Assembly (NCBI GenBank): GCA_038061835.1
Contig: JBBTYJ010000019.1
Coordinates: forward strand, 1-11,256
Source of the DNA: UBA5004 sp038061835
GTDB taxonomy: Bacteria > Patescibacteriota > Minisyncoccia > Phycocordibacterales > Zambryskibacteraceae
Direction: 5' to 3'
Length of the DNA: 11,256 nt
Below the pieces are notes generated by a model. It was not told the DNA's origin and searched no databases. It worked only from the letters and a program-made list of their open reading frames with translations. Position 1 is the first letter of the stretch; each line of letters starts with the position of its first letter. Of this stretch, positions 1 through 5,277 are shown piece by piece. Position numbers and translations under genes: made by a program.

Positions 1-55
1 TTGAGGTGGTAGTGCCCGCAAGGGCGTGGAGGTTCAATTCCTCTCCCGCGCACCA
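1..55 (+). tRNA. tRNA-Leu (anticodon GAG), 3' part only
   Basis: The window opens in the anticodon loop of a class II tRNA. Bases 1-7 (TTGAGGT) match the loop, with anticodon GAG at 3-5, and 8-12 are the 3' side of the anticodon stem. A long variable arm follows, with stem GCCC/GGGC and loop GCAA (about 14-25). The T arm has stem GGAGG at 28-32, loop TTCAATT at 33-39 and stem CCTCT at 40-44. Bases 45-51 are the 3' acceptor strand, A52 is the discriminator, and CCA is encoded at 53-55. The GAG anticodon, the variable arm and the A discriminator together point to leucine. The 5' half lies outside the window. The final A55 is also the first base of the next gene's start codon. Confidence 0.9.
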
Positions 56-618
56 TGACTAAATCTAAGTTGTATACTGGCAAGGGGGATAATGGAACGA
101 CAAAGTTTTTCAATTGCGACCAGAAACGTGTTTCCAAGAATTCCAATGTGGCAGAGGCGCTCGGGGATTTGGATGAATTAAATTCTTTTCTCGGTGTGGT
201 GAAGATGCATAAAAAGGCTTCCGGTTTATTGGTGTCGGGTTCTAACCTTTCAAAGATTCTAGAAGAGATTCAAGAAAACCTTTTTATCATTTGTGCGCAT
301 GTGGCTGGAGCAAAGAAAAATATTACTGAAGAAAAAGTAAAGAAAATAGAAAAGATCATTGCAGAATGCGAAAAGGAACTTCCGCTGATAAAAACTTTCA
401 CCATCGCCGGAGGTACGGAGCTTAGCGCGCTTTTGGACTTTACTCGCACATTGGCAAGATGCGCGGAGAGAAGAGTGGTTGCGACAAATGATGAAGAAAG
501 AACGATCAGTCCCGAAATACTCAAGTATCTGAATCGACTCTCAAGTTTGCTTTTTGCTCTTGCTCGACTTACTAACCTCCGCTCTGGTATAAAAGAGACT
601 TCTCCGAGCTATAATTAG
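55..618 (+). CDS. PduO-type cob(I)alamin adenosyltransferase
   Basis: This enzyme transfers the adenosyl group of ATP to cob(I)alamin, making coenzyme B12 (adenosylcobalamin) in the cytoplasm. The 187-residue length is normal for the PduO/MMAB family. The N-terminal ATP-binding motif YTGKGDNGTT is at residues 7-16, RVSK at 25-28, and the family block from Ala35 through DLDELNSFLG at 38-47. The C-terminal helix carries R131, R135, and the AERR motif at 137-140, matching the catalytic Arg/Arg/Glu set. AGGTELSA at 118-125 is also typical. The only usable start is ATG at 55, which coincides with the last A of the upstream tRNA CCA end, so no ribosome binding site can precede it on processed RNA. 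No B12-dependent enzyme is in the window; in this kind of genome the likely client is a B12-dependent ribonucleotide reductase (inference). Confidence 0.9.
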   Translation: MTKSKLYTGKGDNGTTKFFNCDQKRVSKNSNVAEALGDLDELNSFLGVVKMHKKASGLLVSGSNLSKILEEIQENLFIICAHVAGAKKNITEEKVKKIEKIIAECEKELPLIKTFTIAGGTELSALLDFTRTLARCAERRVVATNDEERTISPEILKYLNRLSSLLFALARLTNLRSGIKETSPSYN

Positions 619-657
619 CACGCGAGCATAATGGCTTGCCATGAGCGCAAGTCGAAT

Positions 658-729
658 GGCGACTATAGTTTAGTGGTAGAACTCCAGCTTGTGGAGCTGG
701 TCGCGAGAGTTCGATTCTCTCTAGTCGCC
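658..729 (+). tRNA. tRNA-His (anticodon GTG)
   Basis: A complete cloverleaf can be drawn. G658 is the encoded G-1 that marks tRNA-His and pairs with discriminator C729. The acceptor strands are GCGACTA (659-665) and TAGTCGC (722-728). The anticodon stem CCAGC/GCTGG encloses loop TTGTGGA with anticodon GTG. The T arm is GAGAG-TTCGATT-CTCTC. Bases 730-732 read CCC, so the terminal A of CCA is not encoded and must be added after transcription, unlike the tRNA-Leu upstream. The gene lies 39 bases after the adenosyltransferase stop and 36 bases before the SET gene. Confidence 0.93.
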
Positions 730-765
730 CCCGAATTTAGAATAAGATTTTTGTGACAAATTTTT

Positions 766-1278
766 ATGGGAAGTAATACATCATATAGCTCGCCAAAAGT
801 GGAAATGAGAAAGAGTAAAATTAGTGGGCGAGGGCTTTTTGCGAATAAATTGATCAGAAAAGGAGAGCTAATAATCAGTTTCGAAAAAGGAAAAGGAAAA
901 TTTATTAATTCTACTGAAGCAGATAAATTGTATAATGCGGGCAATGATCATATGTTACAAATAGGGGACGATCTCTTTTTTGCTGCTATTACACCGGAAC
1001 AGTACGAAAATGAAGATCACATTAATCATTCTTGTGATCCAAATTTGGGTATAGACGGGAATATGAAATTTGTGGCAATGCGTGATATACAAGCAGATGA
1101 GGAACTTACCTTCGATTATGCCATGTCGGAAAGTTCAGATTACAAAATGGGTTGTCATTGTGGGAGTATAAACTGTCGAAAAATTATTACTGGCAGTGAT
1201 TGGAAACGAAAAGATCTTCAAGAGAAATATCACGGATTTTTTTCTAATTATTTACAATCCAAGTTTTTGGTAAATTAG
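766..1278 (+). CDS. SET-domain protein-lysine methyltransferase with post-SET zinc site
   Basis: This is a small (170 aa) SAM-dependent lysine methyltransferase of the SET fold. The N-terminal SET segment runs from about Arg15 (KSKISGRGLFA). The pseudoknot motif NHSCDPN is at 87-93, and EELTFDY at 112-118 ends in the expected catalytic tyrosine Y118. A post-SET zinc motif, C130-H-C132-GSIN-C137-RK, would use C90 of NHSC as its fourth ligand. All key residues are present, so it looks active. Small free-standing SET proteins occur in many bacteria; the substrate cannot be read from sequence. ATG 766 is taken as start, but ATG 805 just before RKSKISG is an alternative because the first 13 residues look unconserved. 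No Shine-Dalgarno site precedes either. The next SET gene begins 3 bases after its stop, suggesting one transcript. Confidence 0.85.
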   Translation: MGSNTSYSSPKVEMRKSKISGRGLFANKLIRKGELIISFEKGKGKFINSTEADKLYNAGNDHMLQIGDDLFFAAITPEQYENEDHINHSCDPNLGIDGNMKFVAMRDIQADEELTFDYAMSESSDYKMGCHCGSINCRKIITGSDWKRKDLQEKYHGFFSNYLQSKFLVN

Positions 1279-1281
1279 CAC

Positions 1282-1661
1282 ATGTTTTTAGTAAAAACAA
1301 AATTAGGTCCAAGCAAGATTCATGGTATCGGTGTTTTTGCGGTTCAAGATATACCCAAGGGTACGCTAGTTCAAAAATTTATAGACGGAGTCGATTTGGA
1401 GATAACGCCTGAAATAGTGAATATCTTACCCACACTTATCAAACAAAACCTGCTTCATTACGCGTATCAACATAAGATAACCGGAAATTTTATCTTAAAC
1501 TCTGATGACGCCCGTTTTCTAAATTCCTCCCAGAACCCTAATTTAATAGGTGATAACACACATAAAGAAGCCGATATTGCCGCCAAGATATTGTAAAAGG
1601 TGAAGAACTTACTGTAAATTATAATGATTTTGATGCGCTGGCTTTTGAAAAACTCGGATAA
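1282..1661 (+). pseudogene. Second SET-domain protein, broken by a frameshift
   Basis: The reading frame from ATG 1282 encodes a SET-like N-terminus (KLGPSKIHGIGVFA, then DIPKGTLV) and stops at TAA 1594-1596 after 104 residues. The missing C-terminal SET motif continues in another frame: bases 1587-1658 read DIVKGEELTVNY followed by NDFDALAFEKLG, then TAA at 1659-1661. Restoring one base near 1585-1587 (AA to AAA before GATATT) joins the parts into the normal SET ending with its catalytic tyrosine. The rebuilt protein is about 126 residues. It differs from the upstream paralogue: the NHSCDPN motif is degenerate (NSSQNPN) and there is no cysteine-rich post-SET tail. No slippery heptamer or stimulatory structure is evident at the break, so a real mutation or a sequencing error is likelier than programmed frameshifting. 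Confidence 0.78.
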
Positions 1662-1711
1662 ATAAGTTATTACACATAGAAAAATGTTTAAAAAAGAAAA
1701 AAACATATAAC

Positions 1712-1720
1712 TGATATACT
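1712..1720 (+). promoter_or_regulatory. Extended -10 promoter for the HAD gene (leaderless type)
   Basis: The sequence TGATATACT contains an extended -10 element: TG at 1712-1713, one base, then TATACT at 1715-1720. Only six bases separate it from ATG 1727, so transcription would begin at or next to the A of the start codon. No convincing -35 is present, which is usual for extended -10 promoters. The region between the broken SET gene and this ATG (1662-1726) is very A-rich and holds nothing else. Confidence 0.6.
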
Positions 1721-1726
1721 TTGGAT

Positions 1727-2494
1727 ATGAAAAAGTTTGAATTAATTGCTTTTGATATAGACGGCACATTGACTAGGAGCAAATCGCCGCTTGAAGATAA
1801 TCCTCTGATTGATACGGATATGTCCGATCTGCTTAATCGGTTAATGACCAAATATAAAGTGGCAATTATTTCTGGCGCCTCCATGAAGCAATTTGAAACT
1901 CAAATTTTGAAACACTTGAGTCAAGATGCCGATAAACTGAAAAATCTTTATCTTTTGCCCACTAATGGCACCACCCTTTGCGCTTACGAAAAGGATGGTT
2001 GGCTCTGTCCGACTCCCAACGCTCTCACTGATGCAGAAAAACAGGAAATATACATCGCTTTTGACAAAATGTTTGCTGAGGTCGGCTTTTCCATCCCCAA
2101 ACGGGTGTACGGAGAAATTATTGAAGACCGTGGCTCGCAGATAACCTTTTCGGCTTTCGGGCAAAAGGCGCCAATCGAACTCAAGGAGACTTGGGATAAA
2201 GATCATAATAAACGTCGACAAATGCTATCAGTGCTCAAGAAATATTTACCAGACTTCGCTTCTCATATCGGAGGCACAACATCTATTGATGTGACAAAGA
2301 AGGGAATAGATAAGGCCTACGGTCTTAAGAGAATTCTCAAACATCTTAATGTCGCAAATGAAAAATTACTTTACATCGGGGATGAGCTCTTCCCGGATGG
2401 TAATGATGCGCCCGCGTTAACCCTGGGAGCAGAATGCCGGGCAGTCCAAAATCCGGAAGAAACTAAAGGAGTTATTTTGGAGTTATTAAAATAA
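1727..2494 (+). CDS. HAD-IIB family phosphatase, phosphomannomutase-like
   Basis: This is a cytoplasmic HAD-superfamily hydrolase of 255 residues. Motif I is FDIDGTLT at 9-16 (nucleophile D10, acid D12), motif II is ISGAS with S49, a likely motif III lysine is K196 in KKGIDKAYGL, and motif IV is GDELFPDGND at 218-227. The cap and C-terminal segments (GSQITFSAFGQ, WDKDHNKRRQML, IGGTTSIDVTKKG, FPDGND) resemble eukaryotic-type phosphomannomutase (PMM2-like) and sucrose-phosphate-phosphatase-type HAD-IIB enzymes. The reaction is therefore a sugar-phosphate phosphatase or phosphomutase; exact substrate unknown. ATG 1727 is preferred over the in-frame TTG at 1721 because the protein then starts two residues before the conserved strand and because the -10 element ends six bases upstream. 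No Shine-Dalgarno site is seen. Confidence 0.82.
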   Translation: MKKFELIAFDIDGTLTRSKSPLEDNPLIDTDMSDLLNRLMTKYKVAIISGASMKQFETQILKHLSQDADKLKNLYLLPTNGTTLCAYEKDGWLCPTPNALTDAEKQEIYIAFDKMFAEVGFSIPKRVYGEIIEDRGSQITFSAFGQKAPIELKETWDKDHNKRRQMLSVLKKYLPDFASHIGGTTSIDVTKKGIDKAYGLKRILKHLNVANEKLLYIGDELFPDGNDAPALTLGAECRAVQNPEETKGVILELLK

Positions 2495-2521
2495 GGTAGT
2501 GTATTTCACACTTGCCAATCC

Positions 2522-3202
2522 ATGATACGCTTATCAAATATGATGTTTCCTAATTGGGCGAAGAATATTCTTTTTCTTCTGGTTTATATGATTTCTGGAC
2601 TGGTGCTTGTAGTTATTATTGAGGGACTACTTTCCGGTACAGAACTTACTCCTCTCAATATCGCTATTGAACAGGTGATGACTCACATACGCACACCGTT
2701 GCTGACGACCTTCATGGTTTTTGTCACCAGGTTGGGGAATCCTGCAGTGCTTATCTCTATTGCCGCTTTTCTTGTTGTCTTGCTAATGATGCGTGGCCGT
2801 TCTTATGATGCGGCACTTTTTGCTATTACCATGATAGTAGCCGTTGTTTCTCTAACGATATTAAAAAATACTTTCCAGATTGCGCGTCCCAGCTCTCTAC
2901 TCGTAGATACTAAAGGATGGAGCTTTCCTTCCGGTCATACTACGATGGCCACAACCTTCTTTTTCATGCTAGTTTATTCTTTTTTAAACCGAATGAAAAC
3001 AGTTAAAGGCAAAACAGTTTTGATACTCGGTTCGATTCTCGCGGCGGTTCTTATTGGTCTCTCTCGTCTTTATTTGGGCGCGCATTGGGCATTGGATATT
3101 CTAGCCGGTATTGCTCTCGGATTTCTGTCTGTAAGTTTTACGGTGCTTATTTTTAGTGTTTTTATTGGGGATAATCGTTCGTTTCAAAATAGAATGGATT
3201 AA
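2522..3202 (+). CDS. PAP2-superfamily membrane phosphatase
   Basis: This is an integral membrane lipid-phosphate phosphatase of the PAP2 family (phosphatidic acid, phosphatidylglycerophosphate or undecaprenyl-diphosphate type substrates). All three phosphatase motifs are present: K115-NTFQIA-R122-P123, PSGH at 136-139, and SR182-LYLGA-H188-WAL-D192. About six hydrophobic helices can be seen, roughly at 13-34, 59-70, 75-91, 96-113, 141-156, 165-181 and 191-214, some of which are short. At 226 residues it is typical in length. In a minimal genome the likeliest job is recycling undecaprenyl phosphate or making phospholipid (inference). It starts 27 bases after the HAD stop, with no Shine-Dalgarno sequence; ATG 2540 is a less likely alternative start. 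Its last bases lie just upstream of the promoter of the next gene. Confidence 0.88.
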   Translation: MIRLSNMMFPNWAKNILFLLVYMISGLVLVVIIEGLLSGTELTPLNIAIEQVMTHIRTPLLTTFMVFVTRLGNPAVLISIAAFLVVLLMMRGRSYDAALFAITMIVAVVSLTILKNTFQIARPSSLLVDTKGWSFPSGHTTMATTFFFMLVYSFLNRMKTVKGKTVLILGSILAAVLIGLSRLYLGAHWALDILAGIALGFLSVSFTVLIFSVFIGDNRSFQNRMD

Positions 3203-3211
3203 TGTTATAAT
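3203..3211 (+). promoter_or_regulatory. Consensus extended -10 promoter for the SIMPL gene (leaderless type)
   Basis: TGTTATAAT is a perfect extended -10 element: TG at 3203-3204, one base, then TATAAT at 3206-3211. It begins directly after the PAP2 stop codon and ends seven bases before GTG 3219. Transcription would therefore start at or beside the GTG, giving a leaderless mRNA. This site is the main reason for choosing the GTG start of the downstream gene. Confidence 0.68.
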
Positions 3212-3218
3212 TTCTAAC

Positions 3219-4007
3219 GTGGATACAAATACCGAAGAGTTTAAAAAAGTTTTCAAATGGGTATGGATCGTGCTTATTGTGCTCGCGCTATTTTTAGCAG
3301 TCGAAACCTTTGGAAGGCTTAAAAATCTACGCAATACCGATCCGACGTACAATTCCATCTCAGTTTCAGGTGTTGGAGAGGCGGTTTCTATACCCGATAT
3401 CGCCACCTTTTCTTTCACTGTTTCGGCAGATGCCAAAGTGGCGGATGATGCCCAGAGAGAAGTGACCAAGAAGATGGACGCAATCTTATCCGGACTTAAG
3501 GCGCTTGGTATTGAAGACAAAGATATCAAAACGACCGATTATTCTCTGTATCCGAAATATACTTTTGCCCAAGCGGTTTGTTCACAAACATTTTGCCCGC
3601 CCTCCAGACAGATTCAAGACGGTTACACTGTAAGTCATGATGTTTCTGTAAAAGTTAGATCCACTGACAATGTCGGCAAGGCGCTTGCCTTGGCGGGGCA
3701 AAGCGGCGCTACCAATATCTCGAGTATAACTTTCACAGTTGATGAACCAGATAAAATATTAGACGAAGCCAGGGCCGAAGCCATCCAAGACGCGAGAGAA
3801 AAGGCCAAGCTGCTTGCCAAGGCGCTTGGAGTGAGATTGGTGCGGATAGTCAGTTTCTACGATAATACCGGTGGTGGGCCTATGCCGTATGCTATGGAAG
3901 CTATGGGAGGAGATATGATGAAAGCGGTTAGTGCTCCTGCTCCCACTATACCTACCGGAGAGAACAAGGTAATTATTAATGTAACAATAGTCTACGAGAT
4001 AAGGTGA
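3219..4007 (+). CDS. Membrane-anchored SIMPL-domain (DUF541) protein
   Basis: This 262-residue protein has an N-terminal membrane anchor (hydrophobic 14-31, WVWIVLIVLALFLAVETF) and then a SIMPL/DUF541 domain running outside the membrane from about residue 45. The domain opens with ISVSGVGEAVSIPDIATF at 47-64, and its C-terminal half contains DEARAEAIQDAREKAKLLA (162-180) followed by LGV and the closing strand. SIMPL proteins are periplasmic or surface proteins related to E. coli YggE; their biochemical role is poorly known. Two cysteines, C121 and C126, are the only ones in the protein and lie in a loop, so an extracellular disulfide is possible. The GTG start at 3219 is favoured: the longer frame from ATG 3156 lies inside PAP2 and ignores the promoter. 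A methionine- and glycine-rich stretch is at about 208-227. Confidence 0.83.
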   Translation: MDTNTEEFKKVFKWVWIVLIVLALFLAVETFGRLKNLRNTDPTYNSISVSGVGEAVSIPDIATFSFTVSADAKVADDAQREVTKKMDAILSGLKALGIEDKDIKTTDYSLYPKYTFAQAVCSQTFCPPSRQIQDGYTVSHDVSVKVRSTDNVGKALALAGQSGATNISSITFTVDEPDKILDEARAEAIQDAREKAKLLAKALGVRLVRIVSFYDNTGGGPMPYAMEAMGGDMMKAVSAPAPTIPTGENKVIINVTIVYEIR

Positions 4008-4014
4008 TACAAAG

Positions 4015-4044
4015 TTGACGATGTGGATTTATATGTAGTATGAT
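4015..4044 (+). promoter_or_regulatory. Sigma-70-type promoter ahead of secE
   Basis: TTGACG at 4015-4020 and TATGAT at 4039-4044 each match the consensus at five of six positions, with an 18-base spacer. The start site would be near 4051, which coincides with the first base of a GC-rich hairpin. This is the best -35/-10 pair in the window and would serve secE-nusG-rplK. Confidence 0.5.
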
Positions 4045-4050
4045 CAAAAG

Positions 4051-4071
4051 ACGCCCGAGGGGGTGTTTTTT
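4051..4071 (+). terminator. Terminator-like hairpin in the secE leader
   Basis: ACGCCC (4051-4056) pairs with GGGTGT (4061-4066) with one G-T pair and a GAGG loop; six T residues run from 4066 to 4071. The form is that of an intrinsic terminator. It lies 44 bases after the SIMPL stop, so ending that transcript is the simplest role. It also sits between the predicted secE promoter and the secE start, so it could act as an attenuator or a 5' protecting hairpin instead. Confidence 0.55.
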
Positions 4072-4081
4072 AAACCACAAC

Positions 4082-4264
4082 ATGAACAGACTCATAAATT
4101 ATCTCAAGGATACACGTGGGGAACTTCAGCATGTGTCTTGGCCAACGCGGCGGCAGTCAATTACCTTCACAGCTGTAGTCATTGTTATCTCGATTTTAGT
4201 AGCACTTTTTCTTGGTTTTTTCGACTATGTAGCTTCTCTGGTTCTTCAAAAATTCGTTCTCTAA
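4082..4264 (+). CDS. secE: Preprotein translocase subunit SecE
   Basis: SecE is the small essential subunit of the SecYEG protein-export channel in the plasma membrane. This copy has 60 residues, the short single-helix form common in bacteria. The amphipathic N-terminal part ends in the signature ELQHVSWPTRRQS (14-26), and one membrane helix follows at about 28-46. Position directly before nusG and rplK is the classical arrangement. ATG 4082 is chosen because the family normally begins a few residues before the L-K-D/E-T-R-x-E-L segment. An in-frame ATG at 4040 would add 14 residues encoded by the hairpin, which is improbable. No Shine-Dalgarno site is present. Confidence 0.93.
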   Translation: MNRLINYLKDTRGELQHVSWPTRRQSITFTAVVIVISILVALFLGFFDYVASLVLQKFVL

Positions 4265-4277
4265 TTTTTGAACTCAT

Positions 4278-4823
4278 ATGGCTAAACAAAAAATTTCCGA
4301 AGGTCGAAATTGGTATGTTGTTCATACCTATGCCGGGTACGAAAATGCCGTGATGCGTAACCTCAAACAGCGCATTGAATCCTTGGGTATGGAGGACAAA
4401 ATTTTTAATGTTATCGTGCCGACTGAGAAAAAAATCAAAATAAAAGGGGGTAAACGGGTCGAAGAAGAAGAAAAAATTTATCCCGGCTACATTTTGGTAG
4501 ATATGATTGTGACCGATGATTCTTGGTATGTCGTACGCAATACTCCGAGAGTAACGGGTTTTGTCGGTTCGGGAGTATATCCTGTTCCTATTGATAAAAA
4601 AGAAGTGGATACGCTCTTTGCCAGAATGTCGGCCGACAGAGTGACACATACCATTAATCTCTTGGAAAATGACGCGGTGCTTATAGTGGATGGTCCGTTT
4701 AAGGATCTGGAAGGTAAGGTTTCCGAAATTGACGAAGAACGGGGGAAGGTGAAGGTTCTGGTCAATATGTTTGGTCGCGAAACTCCCGTCGAACTTGATT
4801 TCTTGCAAGTGAAGAAAATTTAA
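4278..4823 (+). CDS. nusG: Transcription termination/antitermination factor NusG
   Basis: NusG binds RNA polymerase, suppresses pausing, and links transcription to Rho or to the ribosome. The 181-residue length and layout are standard. The N-terminal NGN domain starts at WYVVHTYAGYENAV (12-25), and includes KIYPGYILVDM (66-76) and WYVVRNTPRVTGFVG (83-97). The C-terminal KOW domain covers about 128-181, with DGPFKDLEGKV at 138-148 and the usual VELDFLQVKK ending. It follows secE by 13 bases and precedes rplK by 22, so all three are probably co-transcribed. The start has no Shine-Dalgarno sequence. Confidence 0.97.
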   Translation: MAKQKISEGRNWYVVHTYAGYENAVMRNLKQRIESLGMEDKIFNVIVPTEKKIKIKGGKRVEEEEKIYPGYILVDMIVTDDSWYVVRNTPRVTGFVGSGVYPVPIDKKEVDTLFARMSADRVTHTINLLENDAVLIVDGPFKDLEGKVSEIDEERGKVKVLVNMFGRETPVELDFLQVKKI

Positions 4824-4845
4824 CGTATTCTAACAGTCTATTTTT

Positions 4846-5271
4846 ATGGCAAAGAAAGTTGTAAAGGTGCTAAAACTTCAGATCCCGGGCGGACATGCCG
4901 TGCCCGGTCAACAGCTCGGACCGGTGCTTGGTTCCGCCGGTATTTCCATTGGCGAATTTGTTAAGCGTTTTAATGACGAAACTAAGAATCGCGTAGGCGA
5001 AACGGTGCCGACCGTGGTTCAAATTTTTGATGATAAAAGTTACAAACTAACATATAAGACTGAACCAGCGGCCGCTTTAATTCTTAAAGCTTTGGGTAAA
5101 GAGAAGGGTTCGGGCACGCCTAATACTTCTAAAATTGGCACTCTCTCTAAGCCGCAATTAAGAGAAATTGCCAAAAAGAAAATGACCGATCTCAATGCCA
5201 GTGATGTTGAAGCGGCTATGAAAATAATTTCCGGCACCGCCAGAAGTATGGGGGTAGATATAAAATCATAA
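4846..5271 (+). CDS. rplK: 50S ribosomal protein L11
   Basis: L11 forms the base of the ribosomal stalk with 23S rRNA and helps recruit translational GTPases. It has 141 residues, close in length to E. coli L11. The opening MAKKV, KLQ at 10-12, EFVKRFNDETKN (37-48), SGTPN (98-102) and the ending GTARSMG (131-137) identify it. The linker loop, however, reads PGGHAVPGQQLGPVLG (14-29): the two prolines at positions 22 and 23 of E. coli L11 are Gln22 and Gln23 here. The neighbour downstream is not rplA, as is common, but a convergent folA whose stop is only six bases away, with no hairpin terminator between them. Confidence 0.97.
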   Translation: MAKKVVKVLKLQIPGGHAVPGQQLGPVLGSAGISIGEFVKRFNDETKNRVGETVPTVVQIFDDKSYKLTYKTEPAAALILKALGKEKGSGTPNTSKIGTLSKPQLREIAKKKMTDLNASDVEAAMKIISGTARSMGVDIKS

Positions 5272-5277
5272 TCAGTT

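Noticed and set aside
610..615. TATAAT at the end of the adenosyltransferase gene as promoter for tRNA-His
   Set aside because: The -10 is perfect but no -35 or TG extension is found at the right spacing, and it lies across a stop codon where such a hexamer can occur by chance; left unannotated.
631..642. ATGGC-TT-GCCAT inverted repeat between the adenosyltransferase and tRNA-His
   Set aside because: Only five base pairs with a two-base loop and no T tract, so a terminator cannot be supported.
738..748. TAGAAT/TAAGAT as a promoter for the first SET gene
   Set aside because: These are weak hexamers in A/T-rich sequence without a -35; read-through from tRNA-His is as likely.
1580..1600. Programmed ribosomal frameshift in the second SET gene
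   Set aside because: A -1 shift would be needed, but no X-XXY-YYZ slippery heptamer or clear downstream structure is present.
1841..2221. 126-residue minus-strand frame
   Set aside because: It is antisense to the HAD gene, which has a complete motif set.
3156..3218. Longer N-terminus for the SIMPL protein from ATG 3156
   Set aside because: It overlaps the end of PAP2 in another frame, and a perfect extended -10 lies between it and GTG 3219.
4040..4081. Longer SecE starting at ATG 4040
   Set aside because: The extra 14 residues are encoded by the promoter end and the hairpin, and the SecE family starts near 4082.
4063..4353. 96-residue plus-strand frame across secE and nusG
   Set aside because: It is a shifted frame over two well-identified genes, with no family features.
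4185..4808. 207-residue minus-strand frame
   Set aside because: It lies almost wholly opposite nusG and has no recognisable domain; its composition is that of an antisense shadow.
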